A DNA stretch of 64,000 nt. It comes from UBA5078 sp033721235 (GTDB lineage Bacteria > Pseudomonadota > Gammaproteobacteria > Pseudomonadales > Pseudohongiellaceae). Made by a program: the position numbers and the translations under genes. Below the pieces are notes generated by a model. That model had not been told where the DNA came from. It did not search any database and saw only the letters and a program-made list of their open reading frames with translations. Below, piece by piece: positions 35,889 to 45,288 of this stretch (the stretch's first letter is position 1; the number at the start of each line of letters is the position of its first letter). Location: contig JAWWAY010000008.1 in the NCBI GenBank assembly GCA_033721235.1, positions 62,001 through 126,000 of the forward strand, given 5' to 3'.

Positions 35889-35969
35889 TGGCAAACCGAG
35901 TGGGGTCATCCGCTGCTACGGCATGTCACAATCGGATAAAACAATTTGGATCCAATTAAGGAGTAATAA

Positions 35970-38900
35970 ATGGCTATAACAGCTGAAGCTCGTTCAGAAA
36001 TTATCACCCTCGTGGTAGGTATGTTCGGCGCCGCCCCTGGTGCTGCAGTACTTACAGAGCTAGCCGCTCAATACGAAGCTGGTGAAAGCATCACTCAGAT
36101 CGCGAACAACCTAGCTAACACTAGCGTGTTCACTGGTCTTTACCCAACTTTCCTAACTAACGAAGAGTTCTCTGAGCAATTCGTTGCCAACCTATTTGCT
36201 GAAACTGATTCAGCTGTACAGGCTGAGCTTGTTGATATCGCCGTATCTTTGCTAAATGCAGGCACTAGCCGCGGTGAGCTAATCGTATTGGCAATCAACG
36301 CTCTTGACGGCGTGCCAACTGATGATGCGGTATACGGCGCTTCCTCTGCTGCTTTGGATAACAAAGTTGAAGCGGCAACTTTCTACACAGTTAACGCTAA
36401 TCTAAGCGGTTCTTCTCTAGAAGACCTGCAAGACGTAGTGTCTGGCGTAACTAGCGATGACGCTACTCTACAAGCCTCTATCGATGCTTCTATCGCTGAG
36501 CGTGATGCGGGTCAATCTTTCGCGCTAACTTCTGCTAGTGAAACGGTCACTGGTACAAGTAAGAACGATACGATCACTGGTACATACGGTGATGACGCTG
36601 CCACTGGTCACGGTGTGACTACTTACGGTGTTGGCGACGTAATCGACGGTAAAGGCGGTACAGACACGCTTACTCTGACTGTTCAAAATGCTAACGACCC
36701 AGCAGCAGCTGTAACTGTTCGCAATGTTGAGAACATCAATGTTAAAGACAGCGTTGGTACAACTTTGGACGCTAGCCTATTCGAAGGCGGTGCAGTTAAC
36801 TTCACGCTTTCTGGTGCTGTAACAGCGACTATCACAGATGCTGACGACGTAGACGCCATCTCCTCTACAGGTACTGGTAGCCTAGTAGTGACTGATGCCG
36901 ACTCTGCGGCCACTATCAGCAAGTCTGGTACTGGTGACCTGACTGTCACTGGCGCGAGCGCAAGCACAGTATTCGGCATGGGTGGTACTGGTAACCTAGT
37001 TGTAGACTTCGACTCTACTGCTGGTACAACTACAGCTCAGCTTTCTTTGACTGGCGCAACTGGTGACCTAGACGTTGCTGATGGCAATGGCATCGAAGCG
37101 GTAACTATCGCCACTACTGGTACTAACACAGTAAGCCTAACGGCTGGTACTAACGCTACTGACGTAACAATCACTGGTGACGGTACTAACACTTTCGATC
37201 TAACTGCTGGTGATTCAGTAGCAGCGATCCTAGACCTAGATGCTTCTACTTCTACTGGTACTAACACATTCACTTTGGGTGACACGCTACAAACTACCGA
37301 CACGCTTGCTGGTGGTACAGGCATGGACACGCTAAGTGCTAACTTCACAGGTGCGACACTTGTTAAGCCTACGCTTACGGGTATCGAAACTCTGAAAGCT
37401 GACTTTGACGGTGCAGCGATCATCGACCTAGAAAATGCAACTGGTCTGACTGCTCTAGCAATCGCCGGTGGCAGCGCTAATGCAACGTTTACTGATGTGG
37501 CTTCAACAGTAACGTCATTCACAGCGACTACTCAGGCCGCTGGCGGTACAGACGTTAACCTTAGCTATACTGATGAGAGTGCAGCACTGCTAACGGCCAC
37601 TTTTGGCACAACTGCAGCTACTTCTTATGGTGACGTCACACTAGAGAATACTTCTGGCCTAATCCTGAATACTACAGGTGCTGGCGGTGTTCTTGTTGCG
37701 GGTGACATCACTCTGAACGGTGACCAGTCTGAACTAACAGTTGGTGTTGGCTCTGACTTCATCGTAAGCGGTGCTTTGATTGTTGAAGATGGCAGCATCG
37801 GCGACATCACAGTAACTGTTGGCGATGACGACCTCAACCTAGACATCGATGCAATTGATGCTGGCAGCAGTATTGGCGCAGTTGCTCTAACTGTGGGTGA
37901 CGATGCTTCAAATGTCGACCTAACAATCGATGCAGACGAAGGTACTGGTGGCGACATCACTATCTCTGTTGGTGAAAACTCTTTCGTTAGCGCTGGTGTA
38001 GATACTGTAGACGGCGACCTAGGCGATATTACTATCGATATCGGCGCTGGTAGTGACTTCCAAGGTTACTTCACAACTACTGACGGCGACATCGGCAATA
38101 TCACTGCTACATCTGATAACGGCGACCTGAATTTCGGTGTTGGCGTATCTGCTGGTAGCATCGGTACTGTTGATGTAACGTTGACTGGCTCGGGTGCAAG
38201 CGGCTCTGAAGTCAATTTGATCGCATCTGCAGGCTCTATCGGTGATATCACAATCACTCTTGATGACGGTGCAAACATCGACCTGAATGTAAGTGCTAAC
38301 GCTTCCTGGGACGAGGACGACGACGGTACTACTGGTAACGTTGGTAACTTCACACTGACTATGGGTGATGACACTACATTCTCTGGCGATATCGAGTCTA
38401 GCGGTGGTGACATTGGTAATGTAACAATCAATGTTAACGGTACTGAGGCCTCTGGCAACCTAGATCTATACGCCTCTTGGATGAGCGGTGATACAGACGA
38501 TGACAAAAATGATGACGACTATGTTCGCGGCGGCAACATCGGCGACATCACTCTGAACATCACAGGTGAAGAGTCCAACTTCCAGCTATACGCTCTTGCA
38601 AGTGGTGGCAACATCGGCGATGTAGCTTTCAATATTACTGGTGACGGCGCCTCTGGTAGCATGGATCTGTTTGCTCGCAACGTAGGTACCGGTGGTACTG
38701 GCGGTACAATCGGCGACGTGACAATCACTGCCGGTGACGATAACGAGTTTGATATAGAAATATCTGCTGACACAGCTGTTGGCATGGTGTCTCTGACTGC
38801 TGGTAACGAAGGCTCAGGTGATATTTACTTTGCCTCTGGTGACGGCGATGTAGAAGGCTTCACTGCCACTGTTGGTGATAACTACTACCTAGACCTTACT

Positions 38901-40025
38901 GTAAGCGGCCTAGACGGTGATATGGGTGATATCTCTGTAACAGCGGGCGATGACTTCTCTGGCTACTTCGACTTCGTATCTGGCGAAGGTGATGTAGGCA
39001 ACATCACTGTAGTTGCTGGCGATGATGCTGACATCGACTTCCGCATGCTGGGTTACTCTGGTGACACATCATTCGGTATCTTCGATATCACTGCCGGTGA
39101 CAGAGCAGAAATCGAATTCCTGTTCAGTGGTGGTGCTGGTGCATCTATCGGTGGTTTCAATATCACTCTAGGTGTAAGCGGTACAATTGATCACTTCCAA
39201 AATAGTGGTGGTGATGTTGGTGATATCAATATCAACGCTGGTGACGGCTTCTCTGGTGAGTTCGTATTCAGTGGTACTGGCGGCGACGTTGGTGACATCA
39301 CTGTAGAGCTAGGTGCAGACTCAAGCTTCTACATCGAGCACCAAAGCGCGAGCGGTAACAGCTATGGCGACGTAACCTTCATCGGTGGTGATAGCAACTC
39401 ATCTGCTGGCGTGTTCATCAACTCTGGTAACGATTTCGACTCTATCGGTACTATCGATGCAAGCGACTGGGATGGTTTCTTGAACCTTGACCTAGCCGGT
39501 GTTGCTACAGGCACAACCATCACTGTTGGAGCCGGTGGCTCGCAAGTTGCTGGTACTGCTGAGCAAGACAACATCTTCCTAGGTGCTGGTGACGACAGAG
39601 TTGTTCTTGACGGTGGTGTTAACGGCAATACAGCCGATACTCTGTTCAGCTTCAAAGCTGGCCTGGGTAACGATGTGCTAGACGTTGATAACGCTAATAA
39701 CTTCGCATCTTATGCGGCTGACCCAGGTGCGACAGTACTGGCAAACGGTGACTTGACTCTATTGACTGACATCGCTGGTGGTGAGGACATCACTACTGAA
39801 GTGGGTCTACTAGCGGCCTTGAACGGCGGTGAGTACGATGGTCTTGCAGCCACAGCTGGTGCTGGTACTTACACGTTTGTGACAGCAGCCTCTGGCGCGG
39901 CGAATACATTCTTCGTATTCAACGCGGTTGAAACTGCCGATGCAGACTTTGACTCAGTGACCTTGGTTGGTGTAGTGAACTCTTCTACTACATTCGCTGA
40001 TCTAGTATCTGGCAACTTCACATAA
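35970..40025 (+). CDS. Giant repetitive S-layer-like protein, probable type I secretion cargo
   Basis: The 1351-residue acidic protein has no Sec signal peptide. Residues 1-185 form a helical N-domain. An RTX-like Gly/Asp patch follows (about 191-235, with NDTITGTYGDD and DGKGGTDTLTLTV), then a VRNVENINVKDS segment like those in RsaA-type S-layer proteins, a Thr/Ala-rich beta region, and about 18 imperfect repeats of 25-40 residues (about 608-1140) built on GDIGDITVTVGDD. A second calcium-type motif, LGAGDDRVVLDGG, is near residue 1208, ahead of the presumed C-terminal export signal. There is almost no cysteine. Codon use is strongly biased, unlike its neighbours, which suggests very high expression. 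It has its own CRP-type promoter and a strong terminator. Confidence 0.85.
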   Translation: MAITAEARSEIITLVVGMFGAAPGAAVLTELAAQYEAGESITQIANNLANTSVFTGLYPTFLTNEEFSEQFVANLFAETDSAVQAELVDIAVSLLNAGTSRGELIVLAINALDGVPTDDAVYGASSAALDNKVEAATFYTVNANLSGSSLEDLQDVVSGVTSDDATLQASIDASIAERDAGQSFALTSASETVTGTSKNDTITGTYGDDAATGHGVTTYGVGDVIDGKGGTDTLTLTVQNANDPAAAVTVRNVENINVKDSVGTTLDASLFEGGAVNFTLSGAVTATITDADDVDAISSTGTGSLVVTDADSAATISKSGTGDLTVTGASASTVFGMGGTGNLVVDFDSTAGTTTAQLSLTGATGDLDVADGNGIEAVTIATTGTNTVSLTAGTNATDVTITGDGTNTFDLTAGDSVAAILDLDASTSTGTNTFTLGDTLQTTDTLAGGTGMDTLSANFTGATLVKPTLTGIETLKADFDGAAIIDLENATGLTALAIAGGSANATFTDVASTVTSFTATTQAAGGTDVNLSYTDESAALLTATFGTTAATSYGDVTLENTSGLILNTTGAGGVLVAGDITLNGDQSELTVGVGSDFIVSGALIVEDGSIGDITVTVGDDDLNLDIDAIDAGSSIGAVALTVGDDASNVDLTIDADEGTGGDITISVGENSFVSAGVDTVDGDLGDITIDIGAGSDFQGYFTTTDGDIGNITATSDNGDLNFGVGVSAGSIGTVDVTLTGSGASGSEVNLIASAGSIGDITITLDDGANIDLNVSANASWDEDDDGTTGNVGNFTLTMGDDTTFSGDIESSGGDIGNVTINVNGTEASGNLDLYASWMSGDTDDDKNDDDYVRGGNIGDITLNITGEESNFQLYALASGGNIGDVAFNITGDGASGSMDLFARNVGTGGTGGTIGDVTITAGDDNEFDIEISADTAVGMVSLTAGNEGSGDIYFASGDGDVEGFTATVGDNYYLDLTVSGLDGDMGDISVTAGDDFSGYFDFVSGEGDVGNITVVAGDDADIDFRMLGYSGDTSFGIFDITAGDRAEIEFLFSGGAGASIGGFNITLGVSGTIDHFQNSGGDVGDININAGDGFSGEFVFSGTGGDVGDITVELGADSSFYIEHQSASGNSYGDVTFIGGDSNSSAGVFINSGNDFDSIGTIDASDWDGFLNLDLAGVATGTTITVGAGGSQVAGTAEQDNIFLGAGDDRVVLDGGVNGNTADTLFSFKAGLGNDVLDVDNANNFASYAADPGATVLANGDLTLLTDIAGGEDITTEVGLLAALNGGEYDGLAATAGAGTYTFVTAASGAANTFFVFNAVETADADFDSVTLVGVVNSSTTFADLVSGNFT
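37791..39390 (+). repeat. Tandem protein repeats GDIGDIT-type inside the S-layer-like gene
   Basis: About 18 imperfect repeats share a core of Gly-[Asp/Asn/Ser]-[Ile/Val/Leu/Met]-Gly-[Asp/Asn/Thr]-[Ile/Val]-Thr followed by a beta strand and Gly-Asp-Asp or similar. Spacing is 25-40 residues, so this is a protein-level repeat with diverged DNA rather than a simple DNA satellite. The regular pattern suggests a beta-solenoid. One unit carries an acidic Asp-rich insertion (GDTDDDKNDDDY, about residue 838) that could bind calcium. Confidence 0.8.
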
Positions 40026-40060
40026 GAGAAGCTTCTCTCCCTTAACGGGGATTGAATAAG

Positions 40061-40094
40061 AAAAGCCCGCCGGGGAAACTCGGCGGGCTTTTTT
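40061..40094 (+). terminator. Strong intrinsic terminator after the S-layer-like gene
   Basis: The arms AAAAGCCCGCCG and CGGCGGGCTTTT form a 12-bp GC-rich stem around an 8-base loop (GGGAAACT), followed by further T residues. It begins 36 bases after the stop codon. This isolates the highly expressed gene from the glycosyltransferase and NRPS-like genes downstream. Confidence 0.93.
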
Positions 40095-40249
40095 GCTTGT
40101 ACAGTGGTTTATGAGCGCTTCAAATGTTTAAAAGCCTCGTATCCTAACTACCTTCCAAAGCCATTTCCTAGTATGCTTTAGCGTTTGCGAAACTCACCAA
40201 GAAGAGCTCAATAAGAGCTTAAAATGTACAGAAAGCAGGCAAATAGAAT

Positions 40250-41596
40250 ATGAACGAAGTCGCTAAGCCCACCGCCGAAAAACCCGTTGAAGATAATAGA
40301 CCTAGTGTTCTTTTTGCCTCCCCTATGAGCGTATTGGATATCACCAGTGGGGCTGCTCTTTCCATGCGTACTTTCTTGTCTGCATTGGCGGCGCGGGGCT
40401 TTAGATCCGTCGCTCTGCAAGCCACTCTGTTTGATTCCGCCCAAGGCGGCGAGCATGTAAATGAGGCAAGCGACAAGGCCAAAGACAAGGATATTGTGAA
40501 GACGCGAGTCTTGGGTGTTGAGCATATAATCGTCAAGACAAAGGCCGTTCGCCGACCCGATATGACCTGCATGGAGCAAGAGCGTTATATTCGCAGCTTT
40601 AGAAACGAGATTATAAACCGTCGTCCCGACATGATTATTCTATGGGGCGGCATGTTGCTTGAAATGTCGATTATGCGTGAGGCGCGAGAAGCGGGCATCC
40701 CCGTTTTCTTCTACCTAGTAAATAGCGGCTATAAGAACAAAGACACCTTTAAATACGCCTCCGCCATTGTCACTGATACCCAAGCAACGGCAAATATGTA
40801 TAAGGAACGCCATAACTTAACCTGCTACCCCATTGGCAAGTTTATCGACCCTAAGTTGTTCAAGGCGCCACGCTATGACCGCAAATACATCACATTTATC
40901 AACCCTAGCTTTGAAAAAGGCGTCAATGTATTCCTGCCTTTGGCCAAGTTAGCGGCTAAAGAATGTCCAGAAATTAACTTCCTTGTGGTACAGAGCCGTG
41001 GTCGCTGGGGTGTAGCGCTAAAAGTCTTAGGCTTTAAGCCAGACGACTTCCCCAATGTAACGGTTATTGGCCACCAAAAAGATATGCGAAAAGTTTACGC
41101 CAATACCAAGGTATTGCTGCTTCCTTCAACCTGGTATGAGAGCGGAGCGCGGGTTATTGCAGAGTCCTTGATCAATGGTATTCCTGTTTTTGCCAGCGAC
41201 ACAGGTGGCTCCTCCGAGTTGGTAGGTGATGCCGGCGAACTATTTCAGTTAAGCAAGACGGTACAAGATGAAAAGACTACCGCCGCAACAGAGGATGATG
41301 TTCGTCCTTGGTTAGAGGCAGTGAAAAAAGTTTGGCATGACGAGGACTACTATAAAGGCTTGTGTGAAAAAGTTGAGATCGAGGCTAAAAATCACGATAT
41401 TCAAACTAGCGTCGACCGCTTCCTTGCTGTACGAGAGCCAGTTATAGAGCGAACACGCAAAGATTATGAGTTGCAATTAAAACAGCGCGAGCAATACATG
41501 CAGGCGTCCTCAACCAATGCAAAAGATGTGATGAAGCAGGCCTTGCAGAAAAAGAATGCTAAACAGGCCAAGCGTAATAAAAAATCCAAGAAGTAA
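40250..41596 (+). CDS. Glycosyltransferase, GT-B fold (group 1)
   Basis: The 448-residue protein has a Rossmann-like N-terminal half and a C-terminal group 1 domain with FINPSFEKGVNVFLPLA, the nucleotide-sugar region LLPSTWYESGARVIAESL and SDTGGSSELVGDAGELF. This is the usual retaining GT4 pattern. The last 60 residues are a Lys/Gln-rich helix (ending NKKSKK) that may bind membrane or nucleic acid and is unusual for the family. It is first in a row of genes that continues into sulfotransferases, so it may glycosylate the surface protein or a polysaccharide. The donor and acceptor are not evident. Confidence 0.85.
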   Translation: MNEVAKPTAEKPVEDNRPSVLFASPMSVLDITSGAALSMRTFLSALAARGFRSVALQATLFDSAQGGEHVNEASDKAKDKDIVKTRVLGVEHIIVKTKAVRRPDMTCMEQERYIRSFRNEIINRRPDMIILWGGMLLEMSIMREAREAGIPVFFYLVNSGYKNKDTFKYASAIVTDTQATANMYKERHNLTCYPIGKFIDPKLFKAPRYDRKYITFINPSFEKGVNVFLPLAKLAAKECPEINFLVVQSRGRWGVALKVLGFKPDDFPNVTVIGHQKDMRKVYANTKVLLLPSTWYESGARVIAESLINGIPVFASDTGGSSELVGDAGELFQLSKTVQDEKTTAATEDDVRPWLEAVKKVWHDEDYYKGLCEKVEIEAKNHDIQTSVDRFLAVREPVIERTRKDYELQLKQREQYMQASSTNAKDVMKQALQKKNAKQAKRNKKSKK

Positions 41597-41638
41597 ATTA
41601 GGAGTCAGCGCTAGGGAAAACCGGCACTAAGCATACCC

Positions 41639-42421
41639 ATGGCAATAAGAATTTCCGATAAGAACCGCAGAGAGATGGACCCTTCAAGGGACTTTGCTAA
41701 AAGCGTGCCCGTCACACAGCGTTACTGTATTTTGTCCAGTCCGCGCTCAGGCAGTACTCTCTTAAGCAGAATGCTTTACGAGACAAAGCTGGCCGGTGAC
41801 CCACAAGAGTACTTCAACCCCCCTATTATTCAGCTGGCCACTGAGCAAGCTGGTAAAAAGACTCTACAGCTTAATGAATACCTAAAGCTCATGGAGTCGC
41901 GCCGCACGTCTGGCAATGGAGTGTTCGGTATCAAGACACACTATTCCCAGCTACTATCACTCTTTAAGGTTAAGCAGCCCAATAAGCAACTGGTGGCCTT
42001 TCTTTCGGGCTTTGACCAACTTATTTGGATTCGCCGACGCGATCGTCTAATGCAAGGCATATCCCAGGCTATCGCTCAGCAGACGCAAGTTTGGAGCTCT
42101 GAGGACTCTCGCCACGGCAGTACCGACGATGTCGAAATACATCCCTATGCCTGCTTGCATGCTGCGCGACTGATTGCGGGTGACGATTTTGGATGGGAGC
42201 GGCTCATCCAAGCGGCCAAGTTAAACGTGCTCACCGTTTGGTATGAAGACTTAGTTGGCGACTACGAGGCCCAAAGTCGGCGCGTGCTGGAGCACTTAAA
42301 AATAAGCGATCAGGTAGATCAAATACCTGAACCTCCGTTACAGAAGCAAGGGGGAGAGCTCAATGAAAAGATACACGCAAACCTTTTGCGTTATCTCGGT
42401 TTGTCAGAGGAAGTAAAATGA
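41639..42421 (+). CDS. Stf0-type sulfotransferase
   Basis: The enzyme should move a sulfuryl group from PAPS to a hydroxyl or amine. The 5'-phosphosulfate loop is clear at about residues 34-41 (SSPRSGSTLL), followed by AGDPQEYFNPP and GVFGIKTHYSQL, features of the Stf0 family known from trehalose sulfation in mycobacteria. The 260-residue length is normal. The stop overlaps the next start as ATGA, so it is coupled to the NRPS-like gene that itself ends in a sulfotransferase domain. The acceptor is unknown. Confidence 0.85.
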   Translation: MAIRISDKNRREMDPSRDFAKSVPVTQRYCILSSPRSGSTLLSRMLYETKLAGDPQEYFNPPIIQLATEQAGKKTLQLNEYLKLMESRRTSGNGVFGIKTHYSQLLSLFKVKQPNKQLVAFLSGFDQLIWIRRRDRLMQGISQAIAQQTQVWSSEDSRHGSTDDVEIHPYACLHAARLIAGDDFGWERLIQAAKLNVLTVWYEDLVGDYEAQSRRVLEHLKISDQVDQIPEPPLQKQGGELNEKIHANLLRYLGLSEEVK

Positions 42422-45288
42422 ATTCGATGGTTCGAGCTAACACACTGTTCGAAGGCATAGCTCAACAAGCAAACAGTCGACCTGACGCTATAGCGTTAGA
42501 AGCATTGAATAGAAAGCCCCTAGATTACGCCGCCCTACTTCAGCACATAGAGAGCACTCGCCATACCTTAAATGATTTAGGCATTGTCGGTGGGCATCGT
42601 GTCGCTCTTGTATTGCCAAACGGGCCGGAACTAGCCCTTGCCAGCCTCGCAGTCATTAGCACATGCTCTGCGGCGCCTATTAATCCGGATTACAAGCAAG
42701 TCGAATACGAAATGATGTTCACCCGCTTGCGTCCCAGCATTGTCATTATGCCTAGTGGGCTCGCACATGCAGCGAGAGAGGCGGCAGGCAGACTGAATAT
42801 CCCAGTACTGGAATTGGAGATAAATACCGACGACTCAGCGGGCATATTCAATTTAAAGGTTTCTCAAGGCCTTGAACGAATCGACAATGAGGCTGTTGCT
42901 TCGCCGGACGAGGCCATGGTGCTGCAGACTTCGGGCACTACGGGCCAGCCAAAAATCGTGCCCTTAACCCAGAGCAACTTAGCCAGTTCTGCGCATAATC
43001 TTATTCGATCTTTGGGCCTCACTGCCGAGGATCGAGTCCTGCATTTCCTGCCGATGTTTCACATAGGCGGCATTGTCGATGTATTGGGTGCGCCGCTGCT
43101 CAGCGGGGGAACCGTGTTTTGTGCGCCGAGTTTCTCGGCTACCGATTTCTACCGTGATTTAGCAAGCTTCAAACCTACCTGGACTCAAGGCGTCCCTATC
43201 ATGTTAGAGGAGATGCTCAGCCAGTGTGAACAACACCAGGGGATAGTCGCATCGCATACGCTAAGATTTGTTCGTTCAGTGTCTGCTCCGCTTCCGGTGG
43301 AAAGAATGCAGGCATTTGAGGCGGCGTTTAATACTCCTGTGATCGAAATTTACGGTATGACCGAAACCGCTGGAGTGATTACCAGCAATCCTCTACCCCC
43401 GGCTTCTAGAAAGCAAGGCTCGGTAGGCATCAGCGCTGGCCCAGAGGTCGCGACCGCCGCCGTAGATGGCACAATTCTGCCCCAAGGGGAAGTCGGTGAA
43501 ATTGTCGTTAAGGGAAGCAATGTCATCTCTAGTTACGAAAACGCACCAGAAGATAATGCTCTAGCCTTTCGCCATGGCTGGTTCCATACCGGCGACTTGG
43601 GCCGCATCGATGAAGAGGGGTATCTGTTTCTCACTGGTCGCGTAAAAGACATGATCAACCGAGGGGGCGAGAAAGTCACGCCACAAGAAGTGGACGACAC
43701 CTTGCGCCAACATCCCGAGATTAGGGATGCAGCCACTTTCGCAATTCCCCATCCTACGCTAGGAGAGGATGTTGCCGCCCTAGTGGTTCTTGAGCCCAAT
43801 AGCACCCTAACTGAGCAAGATGTAAAGGCGTATAGTCGAGAGCAGATGGCCTTCTTTAAGGTACCCAAGAATATCCATTTTGTTGAGTCAGTGCCGCTTG
43901 GCGCGAACGGCAAGGTGCAGCGCGCACTTATTGCTGCAGAATATGGTTCGCTAGAAAGTCAAAAAACTAGCAGGCCCAGCTACCGAGCGCCGGAAAGCGT
44001 TGTATCCAAAGCTCTTTTCGATATGTGGGCGAGCATTCTAGATACCAGCGATATTGGCCTAGACGATGACTTTTTTGATATCGGTGGCGACTCCTTGAAG
44101 GCGGCAAGTTTTATTAATTCTTTGCAGCAAAAATGGGGTGAGACCATTTATGTATCCTCTGTTTTTGACGCGCCCACTATTGCTTTATATGAAAAATATC
44201 TGGATCAACACTATCCAGAGATAGTCGCCAAAATCACCGGTGGCTCGGTGAAGCGTGACTTAGGAAGTGTGGGGAAAGTGACGCCCGCAATGCTTGAGCA
44301 ATTAGAGGCAATGTTAGCTCGTCCTATTACTAAAGCAGCTACTCCTCTGGCTAAGAAGAATAAGCGTGCGATTTTTGTATTGAGCCCACCTCGCTCTGGC
44401 TCCACATTGTTGCGAGCGATGATGGCGGGTAACCCAAAATTGTTTGCGCCACCTGAATTATATCTTCTGTCCTATGAGAACATGGCTGACAGAAAAAAAT
44501 GGTTCTCAGGTTCTCATCGATCTCAGCTAGAAGGCTTGGTGCGAGCGATGATGCAGGCGCGCAATGAGAGTGCTGAGCATTGTCAGGCATTTATTGCCGA
44601 GCTTGAAGCCAAGGCGTGCACTGTGGCCGATTTTTACGCCATGATGCAGGAATGGTTGGGCGAGCGCCTATTGGTGGATAAGACTCCGGCCTATGCAGTG
44701 GATCTGGCCGCTCTATTGAGAGCGGAAAGTTATTTCGAAGATGCCTTCTATGTCCACCTGTTGCGCCACCCCTATGCCATGATCCGCTCCTTCGATGAAG
44801 CGAAGCTCGATCAGCTTTGGTTCCCGCGCTTGGTTGGCAGTGATGCGTTTAGCCTAGACAAATTCCCATTTGCCAGATTGCAATTGGCAGAGATGATTTG
44901 GTTCATGTTGCACCGCAATATTCTGGAATTTTTGCAAGATATTCCCTCCGATCGGCAGTGCCAGTTGCGCTTCGAAGATGTGGTTGCAAAGCCAGAACCG
45001 ACCATGCGCTCTCTTTGTGACTCTATGGGAGTGCCCTTCGATGCCGAAATGCTGAACCCTCAAGGCAGCAAGAAAGATCGAATGACTGACGGTATTCACG
45101 ATGTGTCGCGAATGATTGGCGATCCAAAATTCCATCAACATAAGAAGATTGAGTCTGGCGTTGCTGATCAGTGGAAGACTGCCTATGAGTACGATTTCCT
45201 GTCAGAAGAAACGATGAAACTGGCTAATGCCCTTGGTTTTGATGAGACCGTTGCAAGTGTTCGCGGTAGAGAAGAGATAGAGCTTTGA
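42418..45288 (+). CDS. NRPS-like protein: acyl-AMP ligase, carrier domain, sulfotransferase
   Basis: The 956-residue protein combines three domains. An AMP-forming ligase (about 1-520) has LQTSGTTGQPKIVPLT, EIYGMTETAG, FHTGDLGRIDEEGY and the catalytic Lys in GANGKVQR; it reads GGEKVTPQEVDD, as in acyl- or oxalyl-CoA ligases, so the substrate is probably a carboxylic acid rather than an amino acid. A carrier domain follows with pantetheine site Ser559 (GGDSLKAAS). A PAPS-dependent sulfotransferase fills about 645-956, with SPPRSGSTLLRAMM near 656. This order suggests that a carrier-bound acyl group is sulfated. The start and stop are both coupled to neighbours. Confidence 0.88.
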   Translation: MNSMVRANTLFEGIAQQANSRPDAIALEALNRKPLDYAALLQHIESTRHTLNDLGIVGGHRVALVLPNGPELALASLAVISTCSAAPINPDYKQVEYEMMFTRLRPSIVIMPSGLAHAAREAAGRLNIPVLELEINTDDSAGIFNLKVSQGLERIDNEAVASPDEAMVLQTSGTTGQPKIVPLTQSNLASSAHNLIRSLGLTAEDRVLHFLPMFHIGGIVDVLGAPLLSGGTVFCAPSFSATDFYRDLASFKPTWTQGVPIMLEEMLSQCEQHQGIVASHTLRFVRSVSAPLPVERMQAFEAAFNTPVIEIYGMTETAGVITSNPLPPASRKQGSVGISAGPEVATAAVDGTILPQGEVGEIVVKGSNVISSYENAPEDNALAFRHGWFHTGDLGRIDEEGYLFLTGRVKDMINRGGEKVTPQEVDDTLRQHPEIRDAATFAIPHPTLGEDVAALVVLEPNSTLTEQDVKAYSREQMAFFKVPKNIHFVESVPLGANGKVQRALIAAEYGSLESQKTSRPSYRAPESVVSKALFDMWASILDTSDIGLDDDFFDIGGDSLKAASFINSLQQKWGETIYVSSVFDAPTIALYEKYLDQHYPEIVAKITGGSVKRDLGSVGKVTPAMLEQLEAMLARPITKAATPLAKKNKRAIFVLSPPRSGSTLLRAMMAGNPKLFAPPELYLLSYENMADRKKWFSGSHRSQLEGLVRAMMQARNESAEHCQAFIAELEAKACTVADFYAMMQEWLGERLLVDKTPAYAVDLAALLRAESYFEDAFYVHLLRHPYAMIRSFDEAKLDQLWFPRLVGSDAFSLDKFPFARLQLAEMIWFMLHRNILEFLQDIPSDRQCQLRFEDVVAKPEPTMRSLCDSMGVPFDAEMLNPQGSKKDRMTDGIHDVSRMIGDPKFHQHKKIESGVADQWKTAYEYDFLSEETMKLANALGFDETVASVRGREEIEL

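Noticed and set aside
36541..36690. Classifying the large protein as a standard RTX toxin
   Set aside because: Only two short Gly/Asp patches resemble RTX repeats; there is no toxin, lipase or protease domain, and the bulk is a different repeat.
36140..39655. Several antisense frames of 74-161 codons within the S-layer-like gene
   Set aside because: They are rich in Ser, Pro, Val and Thr because the sense strand uses a narrow codon set for Gly, Asp and Thr; this is a known artefact of biased repetitive genes.
40208..40579. Two overlapping minus-strand frames at the start of the glycosyltransferase gene
   Set aside because: They lie opposite a well-supported coding gene and have no homology signals of their own.
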